This document shows, one piece after another, positions 1-11,506 of a stretch of DNA of 64,000 bases. The translations under genes were made by a program, and so were the position numbers. The notes beneath the pieces were generated by a model that made no database searches, was not told the origin of the DNA, and saw nothing but the letters and a program-made list of their open reading frames with translations. Position 1 is the first letter of the stretch; each line of letters starts with the position of its first letter. The DNA comes from Endomychus coccineus (taxonomy: Eukaryota > Arthropoda > Insecta > Coleoptera > Endomychidae): the NCBI GenBank assembly GCA_958510875.1, contig OY294068.1:162786388-162850387 (forward strand), in the 5' to 3' direction.

Positions 1-845
1 AGCGCTGTGAGGTTGACAGTGGAGAGGGTCAGTAGTAGAAAGTTAATAAATTACAAGAATTGAAACAAAGTAATGGGTGTATATTACAGCTTCAGCGTAT
101 GTTTGGGAGCCAAACTTCAAACATGTGAACAGTACTCCAGGGCAGGTCGAATCTGTGCTTTCTAGATTATGAAGAGCTGCTGAAATGTAAAGTAGCTCTT
201 GGCACGGAATAGAAAACCAAGCTTTTGTGAAGCGGTCTCCCCAAATGGACCTCACATGATCATCCCATGAGAGGGTGTCATTGGTGATGACCCGAGCATG
301 GATATGCAAGACTTCATAGGAAAAGTTGTACCTATATCACCATATTAGGGATTGTGGGATCCGCCTTCCTGAAGAAGACGCAAACTTGAGTACTTTGCCA
401 GATCTCCACTAATTGCGTCAACATATCTCTGTCTCGCTCCTGTGGCTTCGTTGGATCGTATAGGGGCTCTAGATGAGAAGGCGGTATGAAGTGTACCATT
501 ATCTGCAAAGCTTGGACGGGACAGGTGGTCACTTTCAGCAGATCGTTTATACGGAGCAGAAATAAAGTTGGTGCCAAGACAGATCCCTGTGGAACACCTG
601 CGTTAATAGTCATTGTATCGGAGGATACTTCGTCAGCCACCACATGGAGTGATCTATCTGAGTGAAAACTCGATAGTAAACGACACAGTTGAGGCGGCAA
701 ACCATATGACGGAAGTTTCCCAAGAAGGCTTTGGTGCCAGACTCGGTCATGTTTTTCAATACATTTCTGCCATACATGTGTTACGTAGAGAGAGGCAGGT
801 CCCCTGCCAAAGTTGAATTTACCCGCTACAGTTAGGAATGGCATA
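1..845 (-). pseudogene. Jockey-like non-LTR reverse transcriptase relic
   Basis: Minus-strand fragments of an RT: DRVWHQSLLGKLPSYGLPP, then INAGVPQGSVLAPTLFLL (motifs before the catalytic box), then LSWDDHV from the thumb region (43-309). Between them the catalytic box survives only in a shifted frame as FADN, so a frameshift is present and the second catalytic Asp is replaced. The 5' end stops near 845 and the other end leaves the window. Not functional. Confidence 0.75.
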
Positions 846-1224
846 GGTAAAGTATTTAGTAGTTCATACGTGCCAGTGACAGGTGTTTGTATGTAACGGT
901 AAATGTGTTACAAATATTTACAAAAACCATACAACTATAACATAGTTTTCTCATCTGAAACTCTTTTCACAATCAGTTAGATCAGTTTTGTTTCGATTCC
1001 ATTCATATCTTCGTGGGTAGACCATACTAAAGGGTAAATTGTAGTTAGCTATGTAACTGTTGGATTCATCTTTGAAACATGCCAGAATGGTGTGAATAAC
1101 TGAATACCCCAAATTTAATCAGCCTTCGGTGATTAAATTAGTACTATTAACAGGTCTGAATACTATTATATATTTTCTTCTACTGGTCATCACATTGAAA
1201 AGTTCACCAGCTGAAGTATGATAT

Positions 1225-1760
1225 TTTACTATAAATTAGAAACAATCATCGTTATCCACTAAAATAGTATATTAGAGAACTAATCATTAGGACGGTTTTG
1301 GAGCAAGAGCTCAATTCTCTATACTATTTTTCCTATTCAGAGTTTTGAAAACGTTTTTTTGATAAATTTTAAATTACCTTAGTGAATCTTTAGTTTGGGG
1401 TTTTTCTCTTTGATTGAAAACAGATACATTGCATTTGGAGTATTCATTTGAAATTTCTATTAATTTGACAGATGTCAAATTTCGTTGCGCTTCTGTTGGA
1501 GTTATTTTAATTTCGATCATATTTTTGAATAAAATGAATAAAGATGTTTCGATGTCTACTCCTGCCAAATTGAGGAAAACGCATTTGCTTATAGTTATAA
1601 AGTCATAAGCGCTGCAGAATAGAAAAATACTATTGAACTACAGAGGATGTTTCAGCTACCAAGTAGTCATCATCAGAGTTAACTACTGATGAAAGGCCCT
1701 CAGTACTTCAAGATTATTGTTAGTGGATAAGGGTGATTGTTCTTATAGCGTGAACTCGTT
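1225..1760. mobile_element. Short PLE-end fragments in inverted orientation
   Basis: Two inverted copies of the terminal motif AGTGGATAAGGGTGATTGTT face each other (minus at about 1240-1270, plus at about 1713-1745). Between them, 1640-1695 is partly palindromic with CTGATGA on both strands; the minus-strand copy continues to a hairpin and GAAAC, as in the hammerhead-like ends elsewhere in the window. Reads as rearranged 3' ends of a Penelope-like element. Confidence 0.45.
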
Positions 1761-1799
1761 TATAATTCAAATTCACCTACTGCGTTAGTATCACCAGAA

Positions 1800-2292
1800 C
1801 TACATACTTATTTCATCTAGAAATAACGACTCACCACATTTATTTTCAAGTTTAGCGACAGTCATATCATCTGTACTATTGGTTGCTTCCTTCGTACACA
1901 AGCTATTCTCGCTTTTTTCAAGAATAGTATTCAATTTCGGTAACAATTGACTTATTGCATTCAGGTTTTTGACCATCTCTGGAGAGACATCTAATAATGA
2001 CACATCTTCATAACCAGAAGCCTTGATTTTTTTTACCGAACCTCCACTGTCGTCGTCGGTGTTCCGATTCAAATCAGATATATCGGGAGATTTTACCTTG
2101 CAGACTTTTCTTGCCTTCATAGTACGATCAGCTTTCCGAACTATTTTTTTAGAAGATTTGATACTTGTTCTGACATAGTTTACAACTACCGGTGTTAATT
2201 TAGATGCTCTGGCTTCGGAATCCATCGATTCGGCACAGTCAGTTGCTACTGGTCTGGGTTCATGCTTCTTCTTCGTGTTTTTGGATCGAGTC
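1800..2292 (-). CDS. Unrecognised terminal coding exon (163 codons)
   Basis: An open frame from acceptor ATTAAATTTCAG (exon base 2292) to TAG at 1800-1802. Composition looks coding: basic and Lys/Arg-rich at the start (TRSKNTKKKHEP), acidic DDDSGG in the middle, then a predicted helix (MVKNLNAISQLLPKLNTIL). It begins with the last base of a split codon, so at least one upstream exon is needed. A strong donor-like GTATGT overlaps the last codons, so it may be internal rather than terminal. I do not recognise the family. Same strand as IRF2BP, about 9 kb downstream of it. Confidence 0.45.
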
Positions 2293-2539
2293 CTGAAATT
2301 TAATATAATATAGCTACATATTGCAGGGCCACAATACAATCAGAGATAAGAAACATACTAAAATCTATATCTGTACAAGACAATGTATTCCATTACCATG
2401 GAAATCCAGAAATGAATTTGATCGGAATGGTAACGGAAGTCAATATCTTGAGCGTGAATGATTAAAATCTCATCTGTTCGCACTGTGAAACTCATGAACG
2501 ATAAATATGGACTCCAATCACCATAATTCATATTTAAGA

Positions 2540-3180
2540 AGACTATAGAATATCAGTTCCTGCTCCAATGGGCGCAGGGGACGATAAAATACCCTTCCGT
2601 CCGGGAGCGCCTCAAAAATGACATCAACGCTGATGACGGAAATTCGTGTAGCTCTGAAGTAATTAGCAGAGGACAATAAAGTTGTCCTGGTCTGGCTCCC
2701 AGGTAGTTCCAGCGTTGGAGGCAATGAGGTGGCACACCGACCCATTCCAGAGCCGGTATACCATACCTCACTAGTATGAGAGAGTGTCCATAAATTGATC
2801 CAGGGCGAACATCTCAAATACTGGATCGAGCTTAATGGATGTAAGCAGGCAAAACCTCTAATAGGACATGAACCCAGCTAACCAAGGGTAACTGGAGTCC
2901 ATGACCTCAACACGCGCGAGATCAGTCTGCTCACTGGAACGTACACCGGACATGGGGCTCTGAGATACCACCGAGTTAATGTGACACAAGATGTACCAAA
3001 AATGAAGATTATGTGAGAAGGTGAAGGAACACGTAGCTAGAATTTTGAAAGAGTGGCATCGTGGAATGGAGCTAAGAGTTTATAGGAAACGCAGTGGACT
3101 CAAAATCTAAGTAACTGGAGTCTGGAGGGACCGAAAGGCCTCTAGTGGTGATGCCCTAAGGGAACCGATTCAATTAATAA
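2540..3180 (+). pseudogene. Non-LTR retrotransposon RNase H / 3' end relic
   Basis: Plus-strand reading in broken frames recalls the end of a jockey-type ORF2: VVLVWLPGSSSVGGNEVAH (RNase H motif of the type VWVPGHxGxxGNExAD), then NTREISLLTGTY and GALRYHRV (C-terminal region), then a 3' tail around GGTCTGGAGGGACCGAAAG. Several stops and frameshifts interrupt it. Opposite strand to the 1-845 RT fragment, so a separate insertion. Confidence 0.6.
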
Positions 3181-4309
3181 TAATATGATTATTCCAATCA
3201 TGATATTCCACAAGTTGTTTTTCTTTTTGTTTCCGGAATAATCAAAATCTGTCTCCACCGTTTATAGAACAAAACATTATGCAATTTCCACTACCGTAGA
3301 ACGAATGGCAAGGATGAATAAAAAATTCTCACCCTCTCGTTACAGTATGATCTAATACAAATTTGTTATTGAATGCCGGAAAATAGTATATTATTCAACG
3401 AGCATATTATGGTGCTCGCCTGCGGCTCGTGCCGTAAACTTCATCCACGTGAATAATAGCCATAATATGCAAGTAGAATGCTATACTTTGTCCACGACCC
3501 ATAAATAATACTTTGATACTAATGAAATTTGATGTTGAAACAAGTAGAACCAACAAATTGTTGACGTTTCAAATTAAATTCGAGCTAACTTGACGTTTCA
3601 AAGCACGCTCTATTTTCATCGTATTTGTCTATACGTTTCTATCATCATATTGATGGTAGTGAATAATGATTTCATTATTCACTAGTGATTAATGGATATC
3701 ATTATGCTTGAGGAAACACATGCATTATGCATATTTTATACAATAGACGTGGACAAATTCAAGTAATTTTAACGGAAAATAAAATTTTGATATCAATAAT
3801 AAATATTATTATACAGAAATTGAATCTGTACATCATCGTGTTTGAATTATCCTTTTTTTCAATGAAGTCGTATTATCGAACACAAAATTTATTCAAATAC
3901 CCAACTGATTCAACAAATTATAAATAAATATATTATACTGACCAAACTATGCGTACGGCTGTGTGCAAAATATAATCTTACGCCCCTAACTAAAAATTGA
4001 TACATAGGTAAGTTGGTAAGTACATATAAATTAAATTTGAAAATGCGAATACTCACATGTTTCATGAAATTAAATATGTTACATTTTAACCTCAACCAAA
4101 AAAAGTAACGGAACTCAAAAACTTTAATAAAACCATAAAAAGAACTTATTCTAAACATTATTATCTTGCCCTTTCTCTATACGAACTCTTTAATTAACTC
4201 GTCCAAAAAAATGTGTATTGCTACTGCAGTATTTAAAACGTCGAAATTAATCGATTCTCGAAAATATATTCAAGAATTAACTAAGTAATTAACTATAACA
4301 AATCCGGGA
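3181..4309. other. AT-rich spacer, possible MITE at 3375-3690
   Basis: No gene. Around 3395-3470 are partial inverted repeats (AGCATATTATGG against CCATAATATGC) and two copies of TTGACGTTTCAAA at about 3562 and 3591, suggesting a small decayed element. The remainder is AT-rich with no signal I can assign. Confidence 0.3.
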
Positions 4310-4737
4310 TTTACAAAACCAATTGTGAGCCGTGTTCAGAATGCTATGTAGGTCAAATTAGAAGGATCATTTTAACTCGTTATGAGGAACATTTTGCCAG
4401 TATAAAGAAAATAATGGTGAAAAATCAGCGGTAGCCGAACATATTTTGAATATAGGTCACACCATTTTTCAAGAAAGGTTATCACTTTTAAAACACAGTA
4501 CAGACAAATATCTAGTTAATTTAGAAGGAATGGAAATGTATAAATGAAAAAACAATTTATTAAAATCCGATTTATCTGCGGCTGAGGGTAACCCATTGTT
4601 TACATTATTATCCCCAAACAGTATTTAAACAGGCACATTTTGATTTATAATTTAGTTTACTCTGATGATGGCTACTTGGTAGTCGAAAGGTGCTCGGTAC
4701 TTCAATAGTATTTTTAGTGGATAAGGGTGATTATTTC
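4310..4737 (+). pseudogene. Penelope-like element 3' end (GIY-YIG relic plus hammerhead-like tail)
   Basis: Broken plus-strand frames give CSECYVGQIRRIILTRYEEH, then AVAEHILNIGHTI, matching the C-terminal GIY-YIG endonuclease of Penelope-like retroelements (CxxC, YVGQT, R..EH, EH...GH). It is followed by a non-coding tail with a hammerhead-like fold at 4657-4709 and the recurrent terminal motif at 4712-4737. The hAT element at 4738-5385 is inserted in the terminal motif. Confidence 0.65.
4657..4709 (+). ncRNA. Degenerate hammerhead-like fold at a PLE end
   Basis: CUGAUGA (4662-4668), extra U, stem II GGCUAC-UUG-GUAGUC (one G-U), GAA, stem III AGGUGC-UCG-GUACUU (two G-U), C. Stem I pairs at only four of the first five positions (UUACU with AAUAG has a mismatch). 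Probably a decayed ribozyme. Confidence 0.45.
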
Positions 4738-5385
4738 TAGAGGTGCCACGAATAGTGATTTTGCCGAATACCGAATCTTCGGCAAAGGATCTCGGCCGAA
4801 GCGCCGAATATTCTTCGGCCGAGTATTGGGCGACGCTTAGTATATTTCGCGGGCGACAGGTTCCGACCTGCATCATTGAACTGCTTTCGGTAAGTACGCC
4901 ATGGGTGTATTTGTTTCATTTGTAAGTAGGTCGTGTCATAACGCGCAGTATTTGTTGATTGTTACATAAAATTAAATTACTTAACTGTTTGCCTAGTTCG
5001 CCTAGATCGGGCAGTAGACCCTTACAAGTGGTGGTCAGTAAACGCAAAACAGTATCCAAGCCTAGCAGAATTTGCTAAGATTTATTTATCAACTCGGTAG
5101 GAGTGTATATAGTGAGCGGTTATTTTCGGAAGCAGGAGTAATTTATGAGAGAAAGGGCAATCGTTTGCTATCAACAAATGCTGAAAAAATTGTTTTCATT
5201 CATCATAACTTACCACTGTTAGATTTAAGGTATTAAATATGCTAATTTTTTATTAAAATAAAAATAGTTCTGAGTAATATTTATTATTAGTTTTTTTTCC
5301 ATAATTTGGTATTCGGTATTGAATGGGTATTCGCCCAAATACCGAATAATAAAAAAGTGTCCGAATAGTATTCGTGGCATCTCTA
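4738..5385 (+). mobile_element. Short hAT element with 8-bp target duplication and residual dimerisation domain
   Basis: Terminal inverted repeats TAGAGGTGCCACGAATA at 4738 and its near-complement at 5369-5385, flanked by ATTATTTC at 4730-4737 and 5386-5393, a perfect 8-bp duplication as made by hAT transposases. In broken plus-strand frames, 4995-5230 reads like the C-terminal hAT dimerisation domain (DPYKWWS, YPSLAEFAKIYL, YSERLFSEAG, RNRLLS-like, KIVFIHHNL). Most of the transposase is deleted, so the copy is non-autonomous. Confidence 0.85.
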
Positions 5386-5393
5386 ATTATTTC

Positions 5394-6886
5394 TTGTCAA
5401 TAGAATCAACTAAGTGTCGAATCAGTTTGCAAGTGACATTTTAAAAATTTGATTCCATCAAATAAGTCATTTGCGTCAAAATCTGAATCTTTACATGGTT
5501 CATCTTTGAAGTGTAATCATGAATTTTCACACTATTTTCTCAATTATTCTTCAGTCAATGTGAACATTTTATAAATACATCCAATAATATTATCAAATTG
5601 CTCCAATCTCTTGATTATTTCAATAAGTGATAAGGTTTCATCTAGTTATGGAGAAAAACAGGTGAACGTTATAATACATTTTCTGGTCGTCATTGCTTTT
5701 CGTCGACAGAATTTCATCAAATCTGGCCGTCTTGACTGCCGTGTTTTTTGCACACATTTGCCACCTAGTTGACGCGGGCTGGGTTTTGGGAATCAGTTAT
5801 ATTCACTATTCAACTATTTTTGAGAATATAAAAATTTTCCAAACCGTACGTAGTCAATGTGCGCGCATCTCATATGTCCGTCAGGCCCAACCTTCAAAAC
5901 AGTTGATAGCGTTTTCACTTGTTTACAAGTCACAACATTCATGGATATACCGATTAGAAAATACAAGCTGTATTGATTTCATGTGTTCCTCGCACGATAA
6001 AGACGGAAAACTCGTCTTCATTTATGAAATTAATATTTGTTCATGCGCTGTGATTGACCCAAATATCAAGATAATGTATCAAATGGGAAACTTGAAAGGA
6101 TAGCGGATTAATCAAGAAGGAAATGGTTACAGAAAGGTTCAATAAATTGAAATATATAGACACTGAATATTTTTTATTGACATCAACTAATAGCATAGAT
6201 TGTACAAGCTCAAACAAATATTCTAGTTGTTTCATAAATAAACAACTATCATTTACAAGACTGACATTGTCAATACAAATATATCTGTGTTTACGTCACA
6301 AATTTCGAAATTCAAAATACAAATTACTCAATTACTCAATCATCTCTAGTGGCTTAAAGAAAGAATAGAGCGCATTGTAGAAATATCACAAAAATTGCAA
6401 ATATTAAGGTTACAATTACCGGAATCAAGTTCGTTGAATATGAAAGCTTCCGGTAACCAAAGTATAAGAAAATTTTCGTAAAATCGGTTATTCATTGGCG
6501 ATGATAATCTCGTAGAAGCTCCAAACTCGACACGTGAGTATTCTTGATCAAGAAATGTAGATGTTTGGTTAATGAGCCCCTAATAAAATTAATTGTATTG
6601 AAGAATGACCCTTCATTTTGCAACCAAAATTTACAATATAAAAAAGGCCAATGAAAATTCTCTCGTAAAGAGGTTTTAATTCGCATATTCCGTAATTAAT
6701 TAATTAAATATTACATCACTAAACGATTTCAGATTCCACGGTAATTTTAACGTGAAACTACCAATCTACAACCAATTATTTCCAAATGCGCTGTATGAAA
6801 TATAAGTGGTCAACTTGTTCCGAAAAAAAATTCTAACATAGGTTTCTAAATAATAATAACATTGTTCATTGAAGAACTTCCGTTTT
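5394..6886. other. No recognisable gene
   Basis: AT-rich. The longest open frame (5693-6103, plus) gives no family motif and I do not call it. No repeat structure was seen beyond short AT runs. Confidence 0.4.
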
Positions 6887-7196
6887 CGGCCTTGTGACCG
6901 GGGCTTTCGACAAACTTTATGAATCTCTCTACTCGGCAACCATCATCTCCCACGTATGATAAAACCCTACATATCGACATGGAATATAAAATATTTTTCG
7001 ATAAATAGAAAATACACCAGGAACATTGTTATCAAATTGCCTCTAATATGTTAATTTTAGAGGCAATTTGGCAACAATGGTCCTGGTGTATTTTATATTT
7101 ATCGAAAAATATTTGATATTCCCATGTCGATACATGGGAGATGAGAGAGATTCATAAAGTTTGTCAAAAAACCCGCTAACAAGGCCGATAATTTCC
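6887..7196. repeat. Foldback (hairpin) element, about 310 bp
   Basis: The arms 6887-7045 and 7056-7196 are near-perfect inverted copies around a loop of about 10 nt. The inner arm reads ACACCAGGA..AATTGCCTCTAA and its complement; the outer parts share ACAAACTTTATGAATCTCTC and GGCCTTGT. The left arm carries a roughly 15-nt extra segment. Probably a palindromic MITE; superfamily not determinable. Confidence 0.75.
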
Positions 7197-8020
7197 TCAA
7201 AATGGGAAATTCTTAGAATAGATATTGCTGACTGCCATGGATAAATGTATGATAGAGCCGGAAACATGTCTGGCTTTATTCTGGTCTGCAACCACAAGAT
7301 AAATATTTGATCAAGATTGTAGAATGCCCTCTCTGCATTCGTTCAATTCGATTTTTTTTCAACTTTGCATTATCTTCACTACATCTACCAAACGAAAAAG
7401 CAATTACTCCAAATTCTTTAGTGAATACAGGGTGGTGGATCAGAAACGATGCCAGTACATAATCTCGCTTCAATGCCACGAGTGAAAAATTGCCAGCTGT
7501 TACTACAACGATTGATGAGGTACAGCGAACTTATAGACTGTAAGAATAACCTGTGATAATTTAGATATTTTTAAAGAAACTTTCAAACAAGTAGGAAAAT
7601 AACCACAAAAACTCTAATTGAAGATATGAAAAATTAATAAGTAAAATTGGTAAGCAGAGATGACTTACATACATTCTTCCAACTTTATTATCTAAGATTT
7701 ACTTTACGCTTTAGAAGAGAGAAGTTCAGGATATAGAATTATGGTAGAAGCTTTTTTCGCGCTCATAAAACTGGATTATTTGAATGCGATGACGAGTTGC
7801 AGTAGGTATTTTTGCGAAGAATAAAAGATTATCTCCGAAAGACAACTTTGGCTTTACTTCCTTATGTGTAGAACTTGCTGCGATAGTTAATTTGGTAATA
7901 ATATAATTCGGCACAAATTATTGTAAATTTATACAGTTTGTATCTATGCTTAAGGTGTTTAAACATCCGAATGAAATAAATAGTTCCAAATATTTTGCTG
8001 CAAATTATCACTTATAATAT
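7197..8020. other. No recognisable gene
   Basis: AT-rich DNA downstream of the IRF2BP gene. Short open frames here have no recognisable motif. Confidence 0.4.
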
Positions 8021-8024
8021 CCCA

Positions 8025-8410
8025 TGTGCAAAATTATTGGAAATTAATTTGTGCACTCGGGATATTCGGTAAGAGAATTTCACACCGAAGAAAAATTAGT
8101 TCAAAATAATTTCAATGTGATATTATTTGACATTTTGTTATGAAAATATGAGACATTACGAAGGAATGCCATAATTTTGTTGTTTTGTTATGTATTGTAT
8201 CACTTTCAAACTCATTTGTTAAACGTCAAAAAATATCCACTCTAATTTTGCTCCTCTACCCTAAAAGAAAAAATATCAGCTGAAATTTTTTCGTTGGTAT
8301 GGCAATAAGTCAAAATAAAAGTATTTCAGTGGTCGAAAATTGTCGGTGTGAAATTCTCACTTTATATCCAGTATTTTTTATCGCCAAGTGGTGCAAACAC
8401 ATTGGAATAG
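8025..8410. repeat. Candidate MITE with subterminal inverted repeat
   Basis: GAGAATTTCACACCGA at about 8072-8087 is repeated inverted at about 8343-8358, and the flanking CCCATGTGCAAA / TTGTGCAC and GTGGTGCAAAC segments are loosely complementary. No clear target duplication was seen. Confidence 0.35.
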
Positions 8411-9147
8411 TATAACTGTCTATCCCGGTAGTACACGCACTAAAAAATTGACGTCATTCCACGCGTACAGTTGCTGTTTATATTAAATAAAGCTAGAATA
8501 CCAGTCTGCAAAAGTGAGTAAAAATTAAAGATTCTTTATCCTAAGCTTTTGAATATATTTGTTTCTGTTCAACTATAAGGAAAATACAATTTTCAAGCAT
8601 CTTGAATTGTTTTTGCCTCTCTGGCTTTTCCAATTACTCTAGAGCATTGAATCATTATATTTCTACTTCGAGTCTTCGGTTTTGATGCAGGAAATTTACT
8701 CCACAACGTTTTTTGTCCTTTCCCAAAAACACACTCGAGTCACTTGACTCCAACGAAAACGAACTATACCAACTAAGAACTAAAATAATGTTGCAATAGT
8801 CGAAACACCGCCTCGAGCATTCCTGGAAGGTTCATCCATCATTATACCAGCGGCGTCACTACTAATTCAATCAAGGCTCGGGTTCTTTCGGCCGACACGC
8901 TTGCTACTGCTGCGCTAGTGCAGCAAATCCCAAGTCCGGGGCCAATATGCAAATAATTCTGCCACACGTTTATTAAAATTGTGACGCAATGTTGGCTACT
9001 TAAAATATGTAAAACTAAGTTTCCTTGGCTAATAGTAGTCACAGTTAACTCAAAAGTCAGATTACTTCTATCAGTGAACCTGAAGAGAAGCAAATGAAGT
9101 GATTATCGATGAGAAAACATGTGAAGGTAGAAAATTAATAATTAGTG
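8411..9147. other. No recognisable gene
   Basis: Mixed AT-rich sequence. A minus-strand open frame at 8842-9093 has ordinary composition but no motif I recognise. Confidence 0.35.
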
Positions 9148-9868
9148 GAGTCATTCTACGGAAATATGAGGCGAGGTTCGTAAAAATTTGATAGAGTTTG
9201 GGGAGGTGGAAAAAGTTGTTTCTTGTGATAAGAGTAATAATATTCCAGAATTTTTTACAAGAAATATTTGGTGCAACCATCCCAAAATCTGGTTTCTGGG
9301 CCTTTTTTAAGTCAGTTTTGAAGCTTTAATTTTTTTGAACCCCTTAGACTTCTGACCAAGGTTTGGGAGTTGGACCCTTTTATTGTCCATGTTCAAGGAA
9401 GCTTTTGTTTAAAATTTGGAGTGTTTGCGATCATTACTTCCCCTAGAATAGATATATATATATATGCAAAAAAAGCCATATATATACTCTAAGAACAATA
9501 TTATAGTGATAAAATCCTATTATAATACAATAAAGGTGGGAAATCTGCGCGCGCATATATATATGCCGTAAATGGCCAAGAAATGGGCTAATCTTATAAA
9601 ACAAGTTATACCACGTCAAACTATATAAAACAACCTTCAATTTGAGCTCAAAAAGAGTACTCTGCGATTTGTTGGCCGTAATTGGGGGCATCTTCAAAAC
9701 TTGGGCCAAATCTCCCAAATTTGGATTTTTATCAAAACTATTGGATATTTTAACTTCATCTTTGGATCACTTATTATGGTCAACATGATCTACTTTGAGA
9801 CTAAATTTCATCCAATTTGGTGAAGATTTGATCAAAATAGCCCATTTTTAATTTTTACCCCCAAAAAC

Positions 9869-9932
<64 letters not shown>

Positions 9933-10193
9933 ATTCTAGGGGAAGTAATGATCGCAAACACTCCAAATTTGAACCAAAGGTTCCTTGAACATGGACAATG
10001 AGAGGGTCCAACTCCCAAATCTTAGTCAGAAGTCTAAGGGGTTCAAAAAAATTAAAACTTCAAAACTGACCTAAAAAAAGGCCCAGAAAATTCTGGAATA
10101 TCATTACTCCTATCACAAGAAACAACTTTTTCCACCTCCCCAACCTCTATCAAATTTTTACGAACCTCGCCTCATTTTTCCGTAGAATGACTC
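9148..10193. repeat. Foldback element, about 1.05 kb, with (TA)n core
   Basis: The ends GAGTCATTCTACGG (9148) and CCGTAGAATGACTC (to 10193) are inverted, and complementarity continues inward for roughly 300 bp through GAGGCGAGGTTCGTAAAAAT, AAGTTGTTTCTTG, GGAGTTGGACC and GATCATTACTTCCCC. The unpaired centre includes a run of about 30 TA steps at 9871-9930. No coding sequence. Target duplication not clear. Confidence 0.8.
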
Positions 10194-11380
10194 GTAGAAT
10201 TTGGTAAGTTATCCTATAGATGATGGACTCATTAAATTCCGACAGCGTTGGGACTACCTTCATCATGTTTTAATGTAATTAAGATTAAACACAAGACACA
10301 AGAAAATGTTACCTGAATATTTGCAATATTTTGTAATTTTCTAGAAACAAACTCATGTAAACATAAACTAGTAGGTCCCGATCATAATTTGTATTGAACA
10401 TGCATAATGCGGTTAGGATACTAATGTTAATAATTTCTGAAATTAAGTATATCTTAGTTTAAGTTTCTTGACCAATATGGATAAAAAGCAGACAGAAGTA
10501 GACCCTGAACATTAAACATGATACAAATATACAAGTTAAACTGTAGTAAGTATTCAAGAAAATTTACTTTATTATCGTTCTTATAATATACCAGCGAGTT
10601 TTGTAGTTCCTATAAATGAAGTGCTTAAAACACTTCATGTTTTGACTAGGTTACTTTCCATAAATAAAACAGACATGGCCCAAATGTACTATAAGATACT
10701 ATAAACTAAATTAAAACGGCATATTTCAAATCTGTCGATTTTATGTCGTCCAGTTAGAGCTGACGAATATACAATATTTACAGCTGAAATAGGCCTCTTT
10801 GCAATAAATGATAAAGATACAAAATAAATTTCACACCAACAACTAGTAGCAAGTTTACAAAAGTAAAAATATTTACTTTCTAGTTGTGCGTATTAAATTT
10901 ATAGGAAACCAACTATAAACTAAATATATATTCTTAAATGATATTTTGTACATATTTTTGCGATCATAATCGCAATTTATTTACATTATGTACAAGTGAT
11001 ACTAATGAAGATCGGAAAATATAAATTAGTACAGATAGGCAGAAGAAATAACAATTTAACGCTCGCTTCTAGAAAAGCGTTAGAAATCTGGTCTCTAATG
11101 ACTGACAGATTAATTATGTGCATTATTCGGCGACGATAGCCAATAATTCCGTGGTTATACAATCATAAGACGGACATGTGGACATTCAGTCCACAGTTAA
11201 AACTAATAATCAACACAGCCTTTCTCGCTTCAATTTACACATCAACCGGATTATCTCGAACCTTGTTAAACCAGCTTCTTCAAACTTTCGCTAAACTTTT
11301 CAACGATTCATCTCAGTACGAGATTGTTTGACTGCAATAGTCATACAAGAGAGCCTGGCACTTTACATGTACCATGTCCA
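10194..11380 (-). other. Probable IRF2BP 3' UTR and downstream DNA
   Basis: This AT-rich stretch follows the IRF2BP stop codon on the minus strand and has no coding signal. Candidate polyadenylation signals (AATAAA read on the minus strand) lie at 10977-10982, about 400 nt past the stop, and at 10568-10573. I cannot choose between them from sequence alone. The 9148-10193 foldback element begins just beyond. Confidence 0.5.
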
Positions 11381-11506
11381 TTAAGACTCACGTTCTTTCT
11401 TTACTTTATATTCTTCGCCCAAGATTGTGGCTATCTCGCCTTGCATGAACGCCCATGGTACATTCGAATTTGCCAGAGGACATTTCTCACCACTTGGACA
11501 GTAAAC
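11381..11506 (-). CDS. IRF2BPL: IRF2BP coding exon 4 (RING second half, C-terminus)
   Basis: The acceptor TTTTGTTGCAG precedes GTTTAC. The exon supplies V468 to S508 and TAA at 11383-11381. It completes the RING with C470 and C476 (YCPSGEKC) and carries the conserved tail [15 protein letters not shown] followed by a basic/acidic KVKKERES end, typical of the family's extreme C-terminus. The exon 3 to exon 4 join is phase 0. Confidence 0.95.
   Translation of the reverse strand, partial: VYCPSGEKCPLANSNVPWAFMQGEIATILGEEYKVKKERES

Noticed and set aside
5693..6103. 136-codon plus-strand frame
   Set aside because: No motif, no splice context and no repeat association; likely chance.
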